From an uncultured Eubacteriales bacterium (GTDB taxonomy: Bacteria > Bacillota > Clostridia > Oscillospirales > CAG-272), in contig CAKSEM010000003.1 of the NCBI GenBank assembly GCA_934446485.1, positions 1 through 28,053 of the forward strand: a stretch of 28,053 nt of DNA. Reading direction: 5' to 3'. A program made the translations under genes and the position numbers. Below the pieces are notes generated by a model. That model saw only the letters and a list, made by a program, of their open reading frames with translations, made no database searches and was not told the origin of the DNA. This document shows, piece after piece, positions 1 through 7,737 of this stretch (its first letter is position 1; each line of letters starts with the position of its first letter).

Positions 1-272
1 CCACGGCAACATCCAGCACCCTACCCTTCACGCATCTCACCAGCTTGCTCTGTGTAAACGGAGGTCTCTGGAAATGCAAGCCACGCATCACTCCATAGGA
101 GCTCATGCTCTCGTTGTCCTAGCAGAACTCCACCTTGTAGCCTACCAATGGCTCTACTTTCTCTTTAAACTCACGCTCACTGAAGCTCTCAAAGAAATAG
201 CCACGAGCATCTCTAAACAGGCGTGGCTCGATGATTGAGCACACCATCCATATCTGTCTTTATTACTTCCAT
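1..272 (-). pseudogene. rfbC: Broken 5' part of dTDP-4-dehydrorhamnose 3,5-epimerase (second rmlC copy)
   Basis: The reverse strand reads as the N-terminal part of RmlC and aligns closely with the intact copy at 23017-23604. Two lesions are visible. A one-base insertion after the codons for DGVL (near position 239) shifts the frame; skipping it restores IIEPRLFRD. Further on, the FCQDNE motif reads FC-TAG-DNE, an amber codon where the intact copy has CAA. The piece runs off the window edge, so its 3' end is unseen. The ATG is at 272-270. RmlC normally epimerises dTDP-4-keto-6-deoxyglucose at C3 and C5; this copy cannot make a full enzyme. Its place after the end of the glycan operon suggests a leftover from another polysaccharide locus or an old duplication. 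Confidence 0.85.
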
Positions 273-304
273 TTCATGATTATAATTGGTTTGTATATAG
301 TAAA

Positions 305-374
305 ATCGGGCTACTAAGCTCCATCCCCGAAAAGTAGCTTAATAAAAATGGGGAGCGGGAACCGTTCGCCCGAT
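305..374. repeat. Structured intergenic element with 7-bp inverted repeat
   Basis: ATCGGGC at 305-311 is matched by GCCCGAT at 368-374. Shorter complementary pieces lie inside (CTACTAAGCT near 311-320 and AGTAGCTT near 333-340; CCCC near 325-328 and GGGG near 350-353). Read on the minus strand it follows the nucleotidyltransferase fragment and ends in a short T run, so it could fold and weakly terminate transcription. No fold was computed, and it could also be recombination debris. Confidence 0.3.
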
Positions 375-385
375 ATATCTATATT

Positions 386-568
386 TTATTCCATATATCT
401 TCTTCCATACAGCTTACCTAGCAAGGTCTGCTTCTGAACGATTCGATACAGCTCCTTCCAATCCGTTTCCTTCAAGGAATCAGGAATCTCCTTAGCAGAA
501 CCAATGCAGAATCGCAAGAAATCAAAGAAAATCTTTTGTTGTTTCAACATAAAGTTGTATTTTTGCAC
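386..568 (-). pseudogene. N-terminal fragment of NTP_transf_5-like nucleotidyltransferase
   Basis: Sixty residues are readable. From residue 7 on (MLKQQKIFFDFLRF, then EIPDSLKETDWKELY, then QKQTLLG) they resemble the start of the 'uncharacterised nucleotidyltransferase' family (PF14907) that often sits in Bacteroidales polysaccharide loci. Those proteins are usually several hundred residues; here homology stops after QTLLG and a stop follows within ten codons. None of the catalytic region is present, so it is a truncated remnant. The better start is probably the ATG at 550. It lies just downstream of wecG on the same strand, so it may be transcribed as the operon's tail. Family assignment is from memory of the N-terminal pattern. 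Confidence 0.55.
535..565 (+). promoter_or_regulatory. Bacteroidetes-type promoter, TTTG-N19-TATTTTTG
   Basis: TTTG at 535-538 is followed after exactly 19 bases by TATTTTTG at 558-565, an exact match to the -33 TTTG and -7 TAnnTTTG consensus of Bacteroidetes housekeeping promoters. It points to the right, against the glycan operon, and ends five bases before the ATG of a 44-residue membrane ORF. The match overlaps the start of the nucleotidyltransferase fragment on the other strand. Strength and activity are inferred only. Confidence 0.5.
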
Positions 569-570
569 GC

Positions 571-705
571 ATGAAAGAGAAATTACAAAGAGCCATTGGT
601 CATATTATACCGATGCTCCTATTCATTATATTACTTTCCATATCGGTAGTCTTCACCCCCATTCACTGGCTTTACAAGACTATCCGAATATTTTTTCTGC
701 GATAA
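571..705 (+). CDS. Small single-pass membrane protein, unknown
   Basis: This 44-codon ORF starts at ATG 571, just after a consensus promoter. It has a basic N-terminus (MKEKLQRAIGH), one long hydrophobic stretch (about residues 12-29, IIPMLLFIILLSISVVF) and a basic aromatic tail (WLYKTIRIFFLR). That layout is typical of a real small inner-membrane protein and unlikely as an antisense accident. It is the only plus-strand gene in the first 25 kb and runs convergently into the 3' end of wecG, overlapping it by 26 bases. With so short a leader the mRNA would be nearly leaderless, or translation may begin at the internal ATG at codon 15. No function can be assigned. Confidence 0.45.
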   Translation: MKEKLQRAIGHIIPMLLFIILLSISVVFTPIHWLYKTIRIFFLR

Positions 706-1396
706 ACCTGGCAGGGAAGAGCAAGCCTGCCATGAGGTAACGCTTGCGAGTATGTGGCTCCTTCCACATTCGATAAATAAAGCGGAGATTCGTCTTATCC
801 ACCCATGCCGGATAATAATCAATCTCATTTTTGGAAGTCTGATGGATAAATCCACCACAAGTAAACCCAATACCCTGATAGCCGGAATTCTTCACCTTTA
901 ACAAGAACTTCTCTTGCATCAGGGCGCCCATTCCTACAATAAGAAAGTCAGGATCCAATTCGGTGATATGCTTAGCCTCGACATCCATGTCATTTTCCGA
1001 AGCAAAGTAACCGTTACGATAACCTGCAAACTTCACCTTCGGATACCGCTCACGGAATATCTCCACGGCCTTCTCCACCTGCTCCTGTTTAGAAGCCACA
1101 ATATAGATGGTCTTTCCATGCTCCTCTGCATACGAGAACAACTCCGGTGCCATCGAAGTCATATCAAAACTTCTTCGAGTCACCAATTTGCCATAAACCA
1201 ATTTGATGGCTTTCACCAGCAAGCCACCATCGGCAAATATACCATCCATCTTACCAAACAACTCCTTATTATCCAGAGCAGTGAGATAAGATACAGGATT
1301 GAGGTAAGTATAAACCTTACCCTTTGTTTCAAATATCTGATGAACGGAAGGACTTTCCGTTGATAATATTTTATCTACTAATATGCTCATTTTCAT
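680..1396 (-). CDS. WecG/TagA/CpsF family glycosyltransferase (GT26)
   Basis: GT26 enzymes usually transfer the second sugar (ManNAc or ManNAcA) from a UDP donor to an undecaprenyl-diphosphate-linked amino sugar on the cytoplasmic face. Length (238 residues) fits the family. Visible motifs are DGIFADGG (51-58), RRSFDMTSM (74-82), the VGMGALMQE block (154-162) and a GFIHQTS stretch matching the conserved C-terminal half. The upstream NTPase ORF ends in TGA that shares a base with this ATG (TGATG), suggesting coupled translation; an in-frame TTG at 1399 and an ATG at 1390 are alternatives. The 1390 start matches the start of a truncated second copy at 6461-6626, with about 50 of 56 residues identical. 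It is the last intact gene of the operon. The exact sugar cannot be read from sequence. Confidence 0.88.
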   Translation of the reverse strand: MKMSILVDKILSTESPSVHQIFETKGKVYTYLNPVSYLTALDNKELFGKMDGIFADGGLLVKAIKLVYGKLVTRRSFDMTSMAPELFSYAEEHGKTIYIVASKQEQVEKAVEIFRERYPKVKFAGYRNGYFASENDMDVEAKHITELDPDFLIVGMGALMQEKFLLKVKNSGYQGIGFTCGGFIHQTSKNEIDYYPAWVDKTNLRFIYRMWKEPHTRKRYLMAGLLFPARFIAEKIFG

Positions 1397-3549
1397 CAAT
1401 GTTTTAGAACCCCTACAGAAATCTCTTTACCCATCGGTACCACCTTTCCTAAATACTTGACTGAATGCAAAGCATCAACCAACTCCTTATATCCGTCAAC
1501 ATTAGGAATTTTCACATTATCACCAACCCTTTTGAATTTTTCAAAAGAATCTCCCATTGCCGTCAGACAATGAGGAATTTCCCTGAAGTGCAACATCCTT
1601 TTCGCAATACACTTAGCAGATGCCATCGCCTTCAGGACCTCATCCCCAGAATCTTCCAACGATTTGATAAACAAACCATAATCAAACTCAGAATCATCTT
1701 CCATATAATAATGCAAAAAGCGATTAGCTACCTTCGAATTCATATAATCAAATGAGACATATTTTTTCCTTAACACATAGAACAACTGTTCTTCATTCAA
1801 GAGAGAAACCTGCTTTTTCCAGATTTCTCCCAAGAAAGGATTGTCAAAGATTGCATAAGCGAAGTCTTTATCTAGGCATGTTTCCGCGATAATAGCAGAT
1901 AAAAGGGTGTTATAACCTGTTTCTATTTCCGTTTTACTCTTAATATCATCTACCATCTCAGCCCGATGCCTATTCATGAAGTCTACGAGCTCTTTCGAAA
2001 ACTTATTATCTTCCGAAGTATAATATGTCTTTACATTGTCAAGGTTGGCTAAAATTTTGTCTGCTTCAATTAAAAATGCCAATAAATCAGGATCCATTTC
2101 TTTACCATTCTTTACCAAGAAGTCCTTATTGTATATTAAATCTATTTTTGTTCCATATTTAACATGTTTATTTTTCAACAATTCTACGACTTCCTCTTTT
2201 GATACAAAGTTTTCATATTTCTCCTTAACCACGTTCTCGGCAAACCCATTTATATCATCTTGAACATACTCTTTCAAAAATTGAAGATTACCATTCAAAA
2301 TGCAAGAGTATACTGAAACGTCATGCTCTTCAACCTCCAAGCCATTCTTTTCAGCAACAAACCTTATGTTGTTTAAGTTTAATTGGAACATTCCAAATTC
2401 ACAAATATGCTCCAGCAATCGAGTGCTAAGAGGCGAATTTCCGTCCTTCAACGTCTTTAGTTTCAAACAGATTATATCTAATATGCCCAAAGCCTTATTT
2501 TCGTCACACAATGCAAAAGTTTCCCAATATTCATCAATGTCATTCAGATGTTTCCCGATTGGATGGTCTTCATTTATCTTCCTAATGTCATCAATCTCTG
2601 CATGAGCAAATACCAAAGCCATCATCTTAAGTTTATCTTGCAGGGAATGAGTTTTATCCGCAAACAGTTCATCCACAAACCCTTTATGAAAGCGCACTAA
2701 TCTTCTCACAAAAACAGAAACGCTTCCGTAAAGCCGAACATAATCATATATAGCGTCCAAACCTTCTGTTTGCAACAATGTAGCGAAGAACATATAACAT
2801 TGATTGGCGTATGCCTCCTCCTTCTCCAGTAAGAATTGGAGCAAACAGAAATTTACGATGGCAGGTTTGTTATAATCCGTATTTTTCAAGTTTGTTACAA
2901 TTGTTTCTACTTCCGTCAACTTGTAACCATATCCCTTCGGTTTATCAAATTTTACAGACATTAAGAAATCATGGTCTTGTTGGGTCATTCTACCCTCTTG
3001 AAATATTGAGATATAGTAGAAATAGTCTTCATCAATATATCCTTCTTTCAAAAGATAGCCAAGAATATCATATTCCGATTTTCTTTTATCATCCAGCTGC
3101 TGATATGCATCAACATAAGCAAATACACCTTGCACATTGTCCACTAAATCATGCAATTGTAAATTCTCTAGATAAGTCAATTTATTATCCAAACGGTTAC
3201 GCTCATTGTACAATCTATCCAATTCGCCATCGTTTCTTTTCTCAATCAACTCCTTGCGCTTTTCATAATCGAATTTCTCACCCAAAGCTTGCATTATCTG
3301 ATTTCGACTTATAGGCTTACATCTTCCATTAAAGGAAGGATACCCCATTTTTCCCTGTAGAATCAAAGATACATAATCGTCAGAAAAAAGTTGCTCTACA
3401 GAAACATCATAACCATTAAAATCTTTTGGATATTTATCTCTTCCAGGGATTTGTCTGAGAAAATAAGCAACGACCAATGCATTCAATTCACTTACATTCC
3501 CAAAAATTTCATCATTTATTTTCTTCACGTCATCATTTATTTTCTGCAT
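1396..3549 (-). CDS. C-terminal part of split KAP/YobI-like NTPase
   Basis: This 717-residue open frame is in the same reading frame as the N-terminal NTPase ORF just upstream and is separated from it only by TAG-GCA-CGT. Together they give about 1,213 residues, close to the roughly 1,200 of the B. subtilis YobI family, so it is best read as the C-terminal half of one gene cut by an amber codon. It is rich in alpha-helical, charged sequence, with probable coiled coils at about residues 1-15 and 95-130, no membrane segments and no catalytic motif I recognise. The ATG at 3549 could allow re-initiation, in which case two subunits would be made. It ends in TGA overlapping the wecG start. It is unlike anything in sugar biosynthesis. 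Confidence 0.7.
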   Translation of the reverse strand: MQKINDDVKKINDEIFGNVSELNALVVAYFLRQIPGRDKYPKDFNGYDVSVEQLFSDDYVSLILQGKMGYPSFNGRCKPISRNQIMQALGEKFDYEKRKELIEKRNDGELDRLYNERNRLDNKLTYLENLQLHDLVDNVQGVFAYVDAYQQLDDKRKSEYDILGYLLKEGYIDEDYFYYISIFQEGRMTQQDHDFLMSVKFDKPKGYGYKLTEVETIVTNLKNTDYNKPAIVNFCLLQFLLEKEEAYANQCYMFFATLLQTEGLDAIYDYVRLYGSVSVFVRRLVRFHKGFVDELFADKTHSLQDKLKMMALVFAHAEIDDIRKINEDHPIGKHLNDIDEYWETFALCDENKALGILDIICLKLKTLKDGNSPLSTRLLEHICEFGMFQLNLNNIRFVAEKNGLEVEEHDVSVYSCILNGNLQFLKEYVQDDINGFAENVVKEKYENFVSKEEVVELLKNKHVKYGTKIDLIYNKDFLVKNGKEMDPDLLAFLIEADKILANLDNVKTYYTSEDNKFSKELVDFMNRHRAEMVDDIKSKTEIETGYNTLLSAIIAETCLDKDFAYAIFDNPFLGEIWKKQVSLLNEEQLFYVLRKKYVSFDYMNSKVANRFLHYYMEDDSEFDYGLFIKSLEDSGDEVLKAMASAKCIAKRMLHFREIPHCLTAMGDSFEKFKRVGDNVKIPNVDGYKELVDALHSVKYLGKVVPMGKEISVGVLKH

Positions 3550-3555
3550 ACGTGC

Positions 3556-5037
3556 CTATATAAGATTTCTCTTTTCTTTCTTTAGCAAAGGCACAGAACC
3601 AAACACATCATACAACATACCCTTACCTTGATGCAGCAAACAAAAGTCTTTCGGATATAGGTTTTTATAAAGGATGATAGCCAACAAATGCTGCAAGTCG
3701 AGCTTTGCATCAAGCACTTGATGGTAAAGCGTGAACTCATTGACGATATTTTTCAAAACCCTCGTATCATTGACAAAATGCGAAATGTCTGTTAAGAATT
3801 CGGTAGAGAGACTATCCTCTGGTAATTTCAATGCCATAAAGCTTCTCTTAAACAAATCGCCAGAGTTTGAAACATTCACATACGGTATCACAGGAATGAT
3901 ATAGTCAAAGAACTTCGTTCTGTCCTCAGGGCAGCCAAACACTTCATCGCATAATGCATAAACAAAAACCACCCTTCTATTGATTTCCTCCGATTGATTG
4001 AGAAGTTGGTTGAGTTCTCTCAGCTTCGTAAAAATGCGAATATCCCCAAATCGGTCGAGGTCTTCGAAGAATACCACCTCATATTTCTTCCTTTGGAAGA
4101 GATACAGGATTTCATCCAAATACCGGTTCATTGCCGTTACATTCTTCTTATCCTCTACCTCCAAACTGGCAGAACTTACATTTACACCCAGATTCTTTAG
4201 CCCTAATCTTTTCAGAAAATGTACCAATTTGAATACCAAGAAAGCCACCCCCAACACAAGTACTGCTAAGGATATGACATTAATGTACTCTTGTTTAAAG
4301 ACAGAACTTACTTTAGGAACCATTTTTTGCAACCATTCAGCCTCAAACAAACATACATAACTTGCAGCCATCAAACAAAGCAACAATGACCACAAGATTT
4401 TAGAACCAAGGCTCATACGCTCAATTCTTCCAAAGCGAGACTCAGAGATGTCTGACATCTTAACCTGGTAAAATAGCTGTTGTAGGATTCTATACTCCAA
4501 CCGATTCTCGTCCTTGTCTTCATTACCCCCTTCTTCACCGAACGAAGCAAGCGACACATATACAGTTTTATAGTCTGTAAAACAAGCCTTGAAAGATTTC
4601 AGAATGGAACTTTTACCAGACCCATAAGCACCCGATAGGGCTATATTGTGAACATCTGGATTATCAATGGCAGCCTTTAATCGCCGGATATACTCCTTGT
4701 GAGCCTCAGCATCCGCTTTTGGTGATAGCAAAAGCAAAGAAGGCATAGTATCGCTTAGCTCCCACTTTTGTATTTTCCTAGCCAAATAGTTCGAAGCCTT
4801 GATAACTAAGGTACGAAAGGAAGTCACAACCCTTCCTCTCATCCATAGGCAACAAAACACGAACTTAGCATACATGACTCTCCCCCATCGCCCACATAAC
4901 AACAAGCAGGTAGCAAATAACAATAAAAATAGATAGAACTTATCCCAACTTTGCCATATACCAATGAGAGCCAAAGTTATACTAAACAGTACTAAAAGTC
5001 TATATATTAGATTAAAACACTCCATATGAAACATCAC
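3556..5037 (-). CDS. N-terminal part of KAP/YobI-like membrane P-loop NTPase
   Basis: This 493-residue frame carries a Walker A motif GAYGSGKS (136-143) and a Walker B region VVFFEDLDRF (321-330) with the DLDR signature of KAP-type NTPases. Two hydrophobic pairs are present: residues about 12-28 and 34-49 at the N-terminus, and about 211-232 and 254-271 between Walker A and B, the inserted membrane pair typical of KAP proteins. YobI-family ATPases belong to this wider group and are predicted conflict or defence proteins of unknown mechanism. The frame ends at TAG 3556-3558 after KKEKRNLI and continues in the same frame beyond. It follows a manC remnant and unassigned DNA, so it looks like cargo inserted into the glycan operon. 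The split may be inactivating. Confidence 0.78.
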   Translation of the reverse strand: MMFHMECFNLIYRLLVLFSITLALIGIWQSWDKFYLFLLLFATCLLLCGRWGRVMYAKFVFCCLWMRGRVVTSFRTLVIKASNYLARKIQKWELSDTMPSLLLLSPKADAEAHKEYIRRLKAAIDNPDVHNIALSGAYGSGKSSILKSFKACFTDYKTVYVSLASFGEEGGNEDKDENRLEYRILQQLFYQVKMSDISESRFGRIERMSLGSKILWSLLLCLMAASYVCLFEAEWLQKMVPKVSSVFKQEYINVISLAVLVLGVAFLVFKLVHFLKRLGLKNLGVNVSSASLEVEDKKNVTAMNRYLDEILYLFQRKKYEVVFFEDLDRFGDIRIFTKLRELNQLLNQSEEINRRVVFVYALCDEVFGCPEDRTKFFDYIIPVIPYVNVSNSGDLFKRSFMALKLPEDSLSTEFLTDISHFVNDTRVLKNIVNEFTLYHQVLDAKLDLQHLLAIILYKNLYPKDFCLLHQGKGMLYDVFGSVPLLKKEKRNLI

Positions 5038-5170
5038 TCATTGAAAAAGAGGATAACTTACAATAAAGACATAATCGAAAAATTATTTAATACGCATACC
5101 GCAGCCATCCGAATAACAGCTTCGGAAGATTGTACCGCTACGCCTGGTACCGATACACCGCTATTGCCAT

Positions 5171-5317
5171 TTATTTCCCAAACTCTTTGATCCTCTGTTC
5201 CTCTCGCAATGAACAAACAAGCAGTTGTCCATTCTTCACAGCTACAATATAGCCATCCAAGCCTTGAACTACGACCTTGCTTTCATCGGCTGCATGAACC
5301 ACTCAGTTATTGCATTC
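5171..5317 (-). pseudogene. manC: 3' remnant of manC (mannose-1-phosphate guanylyltransferase), left copy
   Basis: The reverse strand reads ECNN-TGA-VVHAADESKVVVQG, then LDGYIVAVKNGQLLVCSL, then REEQRIKEFGK and TAA. This is the C-terminal end of a Bacteroidales ManC-like protein. It has no start and an in-frame TGA where the right copy (6314-6460) has AGC, so it is a relic. It begins 14 bases past the stop of the acyltransferase gene. With the right copy it forms a direct repeat of about 147 bp around that gene, and one block of 25 bases is identical in both. Between it and the NTPase start (5038-5170) I see no gene. Confidence 0.75.
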
Positions 5318-5330
5318 ATACAGGCAGATA

Positions 5331-6302
5331 CTATACCTTCTTCACCACCCAGTGATATCCTATAGCTACCACATACGATACAATCATAAGTATAACCCAA
5401 TCTGCATAGAAAGGCAATATGCCTCTTGCAAATTTGAAGTAAATACTAAATATCAGTATATGGATAAGATACCACTCATACGATATCTTGTTGGTATATT
5501 GAAAAAAACGATTAACCCAATTGATTCTCAATTTATAAACAATGAGAGCCATAGACATATAGCCAACCAGTGAAGGGATATCGTTATATGATTTCCAGAA
5601 TCCACCAACAATACCTGCTACACCAGTCAACCCCAGCCCAACAATCATTGCAACCAATAAAATACTAAATTTCGGCACTTTGATTTTCTCAGGATGTTCA
5701 AAGTATATCTTTGCCAACCACATACCTAAGACAAACTCCCAAAGATATTGCAAGAAGAAGCTATTCCAAATTCTTTCATCGTCTATTCCTAAACAAGCAG
5801 TAATTGTTGCCCATATAAGACTGATAAGTAATGAGATTCGCCCCCCCATATCCACTCTAAACAGCCTTACTATTAAAGGCCAAAATAGATAAAACTGGAT
5901 AATTGTTGACACAAACCACATCTGAACACCAAAAGCACCCTCCAAAGAAGGAACAAACATTTTGTAAAGAAAGACTGAACCTAACAAAGGGTTAAGCACA
6001 TCTTGTCCACATACCCCCCCAAAGTACAACGCACTTATGATTACTACTATAAGATAAGGTATATAAACCTTAGAGAATCTTCTATTCAAGAATCGCCCAT
6101 AAGTCAATGGTTTATATAGTGAAGACAGATATAATCCAAATCCGCTACACAATATAAATACATGAACACCAGCACCACCCAATGAAGATGCCTTTAGCAA
6201 GAAACCAGGTAAAGGATAACTCTGCACAAGATGCATTAAAACTATCGTAAATATGGAAAAGCCACGAAGGAAATCCACTACATCCAATCTTCTATTATTC
6301 AT
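5331..6302 (-). CDS. Acyltransferase family 3 (OafA-like O-acetyltransferase)
   Basis: This is a polytopic membrane protein of about 323 residues from the ATG at 6302; a GTG at 6314, overlapping the upstream TAG stop, would add four. It starts RRLDVVDFLRGFSIFTIVLMH, the classical opening of acyltransferase-3 proteins, which move acetyl or other acyl groups from the cytoplasm to sugars on the membrane's outer side. About ten hydrophobic helices follow, with the conserved R/H region near the N-terminus and GAGVHVFILCSGFGLYLS soon after. It is bracketed by two manC 3' remnants. The gene contains two C7 (coding-strand G7) homopolymers, at 5831-5837 and 6014-6020, both currently in frame. O-acetylation of the glycan is the likely role; the acceptor is unknown. 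Confidence 0.85.
   Translation of the reverse strand: MNNRRLDVVDFLRGFSIFTIVLMHLVQSYPLPGFLLKASSLGGAGVHVFILCSGFGLYLSSLYKPLTYGRFLNRRFSKVYIPYLIVVIISALYFGGVCGQDVLNPLLGSVFLYKMFVPSLEGAFGVQMWFVSTIIQFYLFWPLIVRLFRVDMGGRISLLISLIWATITACLGIDDERIWNSFFLQYLWEFVLGMWLAKIYFEHPEKIKVPKFSILLVAMIVGLGLTGVAGIVGGFWKSYNDIPSLVGYMSMALIVYKLRINWVNRFFQYTNKISYEWYLIHILIFSIYFKFARGILPFYADWVILMIVSYVVAIGYHWVVKKV
5831..5837. repeat. C7/G7 homopolymer inside acyltransferase gene
   Basis: Seven Cs on the plus strand, reading G7 in the coding strand (DMGGRIS). In AT-rich coding DNA such a run is unexpected and is a typical slipped-strand site. Currently in frame. Confidence 0.6.
6014..6020. repeat. Second C7/G7 homopolymer inside acyltransferase gene
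   Basis: Seven Cs on the plus strand, encoding FGGV on the minus strand. It lies about 180 bp from the other G7 run in the same gene. Length change by one base would truncate the protein early. Confidence 0.6.
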
Positions 6303-6313
6303 TATCTTATTCA

Positions 6314-6460
6314 CTATTTTTCAAATTCATTAAACTTCAGTTCCTCTTTCAATGAGCAGACAATCAGCTGGCCGTGCTTCTCGGCTACTATATAGCCATC
6401 CAAGCCTTGAACTACCACCTTGCTCTCATCGGCAGCATGAACCACGCTGTTCTTGCATTC
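6314..6460 (-). pseudogene. manC: 3' remnant of manC, right copy, fused to wecG start
   Basis: Read on the minus strand it gives ECKNSVVHAADESKVVVQG, then LDGYIVAEKHGQLIVCS and LKEELKFNEFEK with a TAG stop, the C-terminal end of a ManC-like guanylyltransferase. The catalytic part is missing. Immediately upstream the sequence switches, around 6459-6461, to the first 56 codons of a wecG gene in a different frame, a clear recombination joint. The stop overlaps the possible GTG start of the acyltransferase gene. ManC makes GDP-mannose; no complete manC is present in this window. Confidence 0.78.
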
Positions 6461-6626
6461 CACCATCGGCCAAAATACCATCCATCTTACCAAACAGCTT
6501 TTTATTATCCAGAACTGTGAGATAAGAAACAGGATTGAGGTAAGTATAAACCTTACCCTTTGTCTCAAATATCTGATTGACAGAATAGTTTTCCGTTGAT
6601 AATATTTTATCTACCAATATGCTCAT
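6461..6626 (-). pseudogene. 5' remnant of wecG-family gene
   Basis: It starts at ATG 6626, 14 bases after the end of the GT4 gene, and encodes MSILVDKILSTENYSVNQIF and onward to DGILADGG, nearly identical to the first 56 codons of the intact gene at 680-1396. Homology breaks off at the GG of ADGG, where manC sequence begins. It is therefore the truncated half of a duplication whose intact partner lies about 5 kb downstream. The block between holds the acyltransferase and the NTPase. Confidence 0.85.
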
Positions 6627-6640
6627 AATCTTTTGCAGAT

Positions 6641-7729
6641 CTAACTATTATATATCTTCAGCAATTCATTTGCTTCATTCTCTATGTTATAACCAGCTTT
6701 TGTAATCAGCTCATAATTATTATGGCATCTTACCTCACGACTTATTGCATAATCAAAAGAATCTATGGAGTCTGCCCAATCCTTAACCCCATCAGTCAAA
6801 TCCTTCATCTTTACATCTTGACCAATATTAACATCATTCGTCACATTAGATGAAATCAAACATGGGAGACCTGAAGCCTGAGCCTCAAGCACTGTTAATG
6901 GCATACCTTCATATATCGATGGAAATACAAAAACATCCATGGCTTGAACAATAGCAGGAATATCAGAACGTAAACCTGCTAGAATTATAGAATCAGCACA
7001 GCCACTATCAGCAACCCAAGTTTCGACTTTCGAACGCCATTCGCCATCACCAACAAGAAGCAATTTAGAATTAGAATGCTTCAAATGGTATTCAGCAAAT
7101 ACCTTTATCAAAAACTCATGATTCTTTGCATCCATGAATTTGCCTATATGCCCAACAACAAAATCCTCTTCTTTTATGCCAAACTCATTTCTTATAAGTA
7201 CACGTGCATCATTATTATATTCAAACTTAGCAATATTTATTGCATTTCTCAAAATTTTATAGTTATTCTTTCCGAACAGCCAGTCTCCTGCCAATTGAGA
7301 ACAAGCAATAGCATCGGTAAACGAGTGCATAAAGAAAGGATGTAAAACAGCATTAATAAACGGATGCTGAGTTTTGCTTGTGTGATTATGGTGAATACGC
7401 TTAGGAACCCCAGCAACTTTTGCTGCAGAGAGTTCTATTACAGCTGTAGAACTATTTGCATGAACATGAACTACATCATAGTTTCTACACAAACTATTCA
7501 CTGCTTTCCAATACTGTACCACATTTCCTCTTTTTGGAAGTTGATAATATTTGCCACCATTCTTTTTGACTTCATCATCTAAATCAGATGGAATATTATT
7601 TGTTGATGCAAAATCTATCTGAAGACCGATCTTATCAAGATTTAGGCTTCTATAATAATTCAGCATTACAGAAGCCAATCCACCTGTTGGGGTAAAAGCC
7701 GTTGTGATTATAACGAGTACCTTTTTCAT
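6641..7729 (-). CDS. Glycosyltransferase family 4
   Basis: A retaining GT-B glycosyltransferase of 362 residues from the ATG at 7729; the TTG at 7741 is possible but less likely. The N-terminal acceptor domain has a glycine-rich loop (TPTGGLASVMLNYY). The C-terminal donor domain has GHIGKFMDAKNH, LLVGDGEW and the EX7E motif in SIYEGMPLTVLEAQASG (E274 and E282). These enzymes add a sugar from a nucleotide donor to the lipid-linked repeat unit in the cytoplasm. It follows the cytidylyltransferase fusion by eight bases and precedes the wecG remnant. It resembles EpsF-like transferases of exopolysaccharide loci; donor and acceptor cannot be told. Confidence 0.88.
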   Translation of the reverse strand: MKKVLVIITTAFTPTGGLASVMLNYYRSLNLDKIGLQIDFASTNNIPSDLDDEVKKNGGKYYQLPKRGNVVQYWKAVNSLCRNYDVVHVHANSSTAVIELSAAKVAGVPKRIHHNHTSKTQHPFINAVLHPFFMHSFTDAIACSQLAGDWLFGKNNYKILRNAINIAKFEYNNDARVLIRNEFGIKEEDFVVGHIGKFMDAKNHEFLIKVFAEYHLKHSNSKLLLVGDGEWRSKVETWVADSGCADSIILAGLRSDIPAIVQAMDVFVFPSIYEGMPLTVLEAQASGLPCLISSNVTNDVNIGQDVKMKDLTDGVKDWADSIDSFDYAISREVRCHNNYELITKAGYNIENEANELLKIYNS

Positions 7730-7737
7730 TAGAGTTT

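Noticed and set aside
914..1363. Plus-strand open frame of 149 codons opposite wecG
   Set aside because: It is antisense to a clear GT26 gene, with composition and motifs unlike any protein; the same holds for the other long opposite-strand frames, for example over virE at 26124-26663.
1..3558. TAG read as glutamine (codon reassignment), as in some gut phages, because two amber codons fall where glutamine is expected or plausible
   Set aside because: Other genes here end in TAG at normal lengths (acyltransferase at 5331, virE at 27573-27575), and the rmlC copy also has a frameshift, so ordinary decay explains it.
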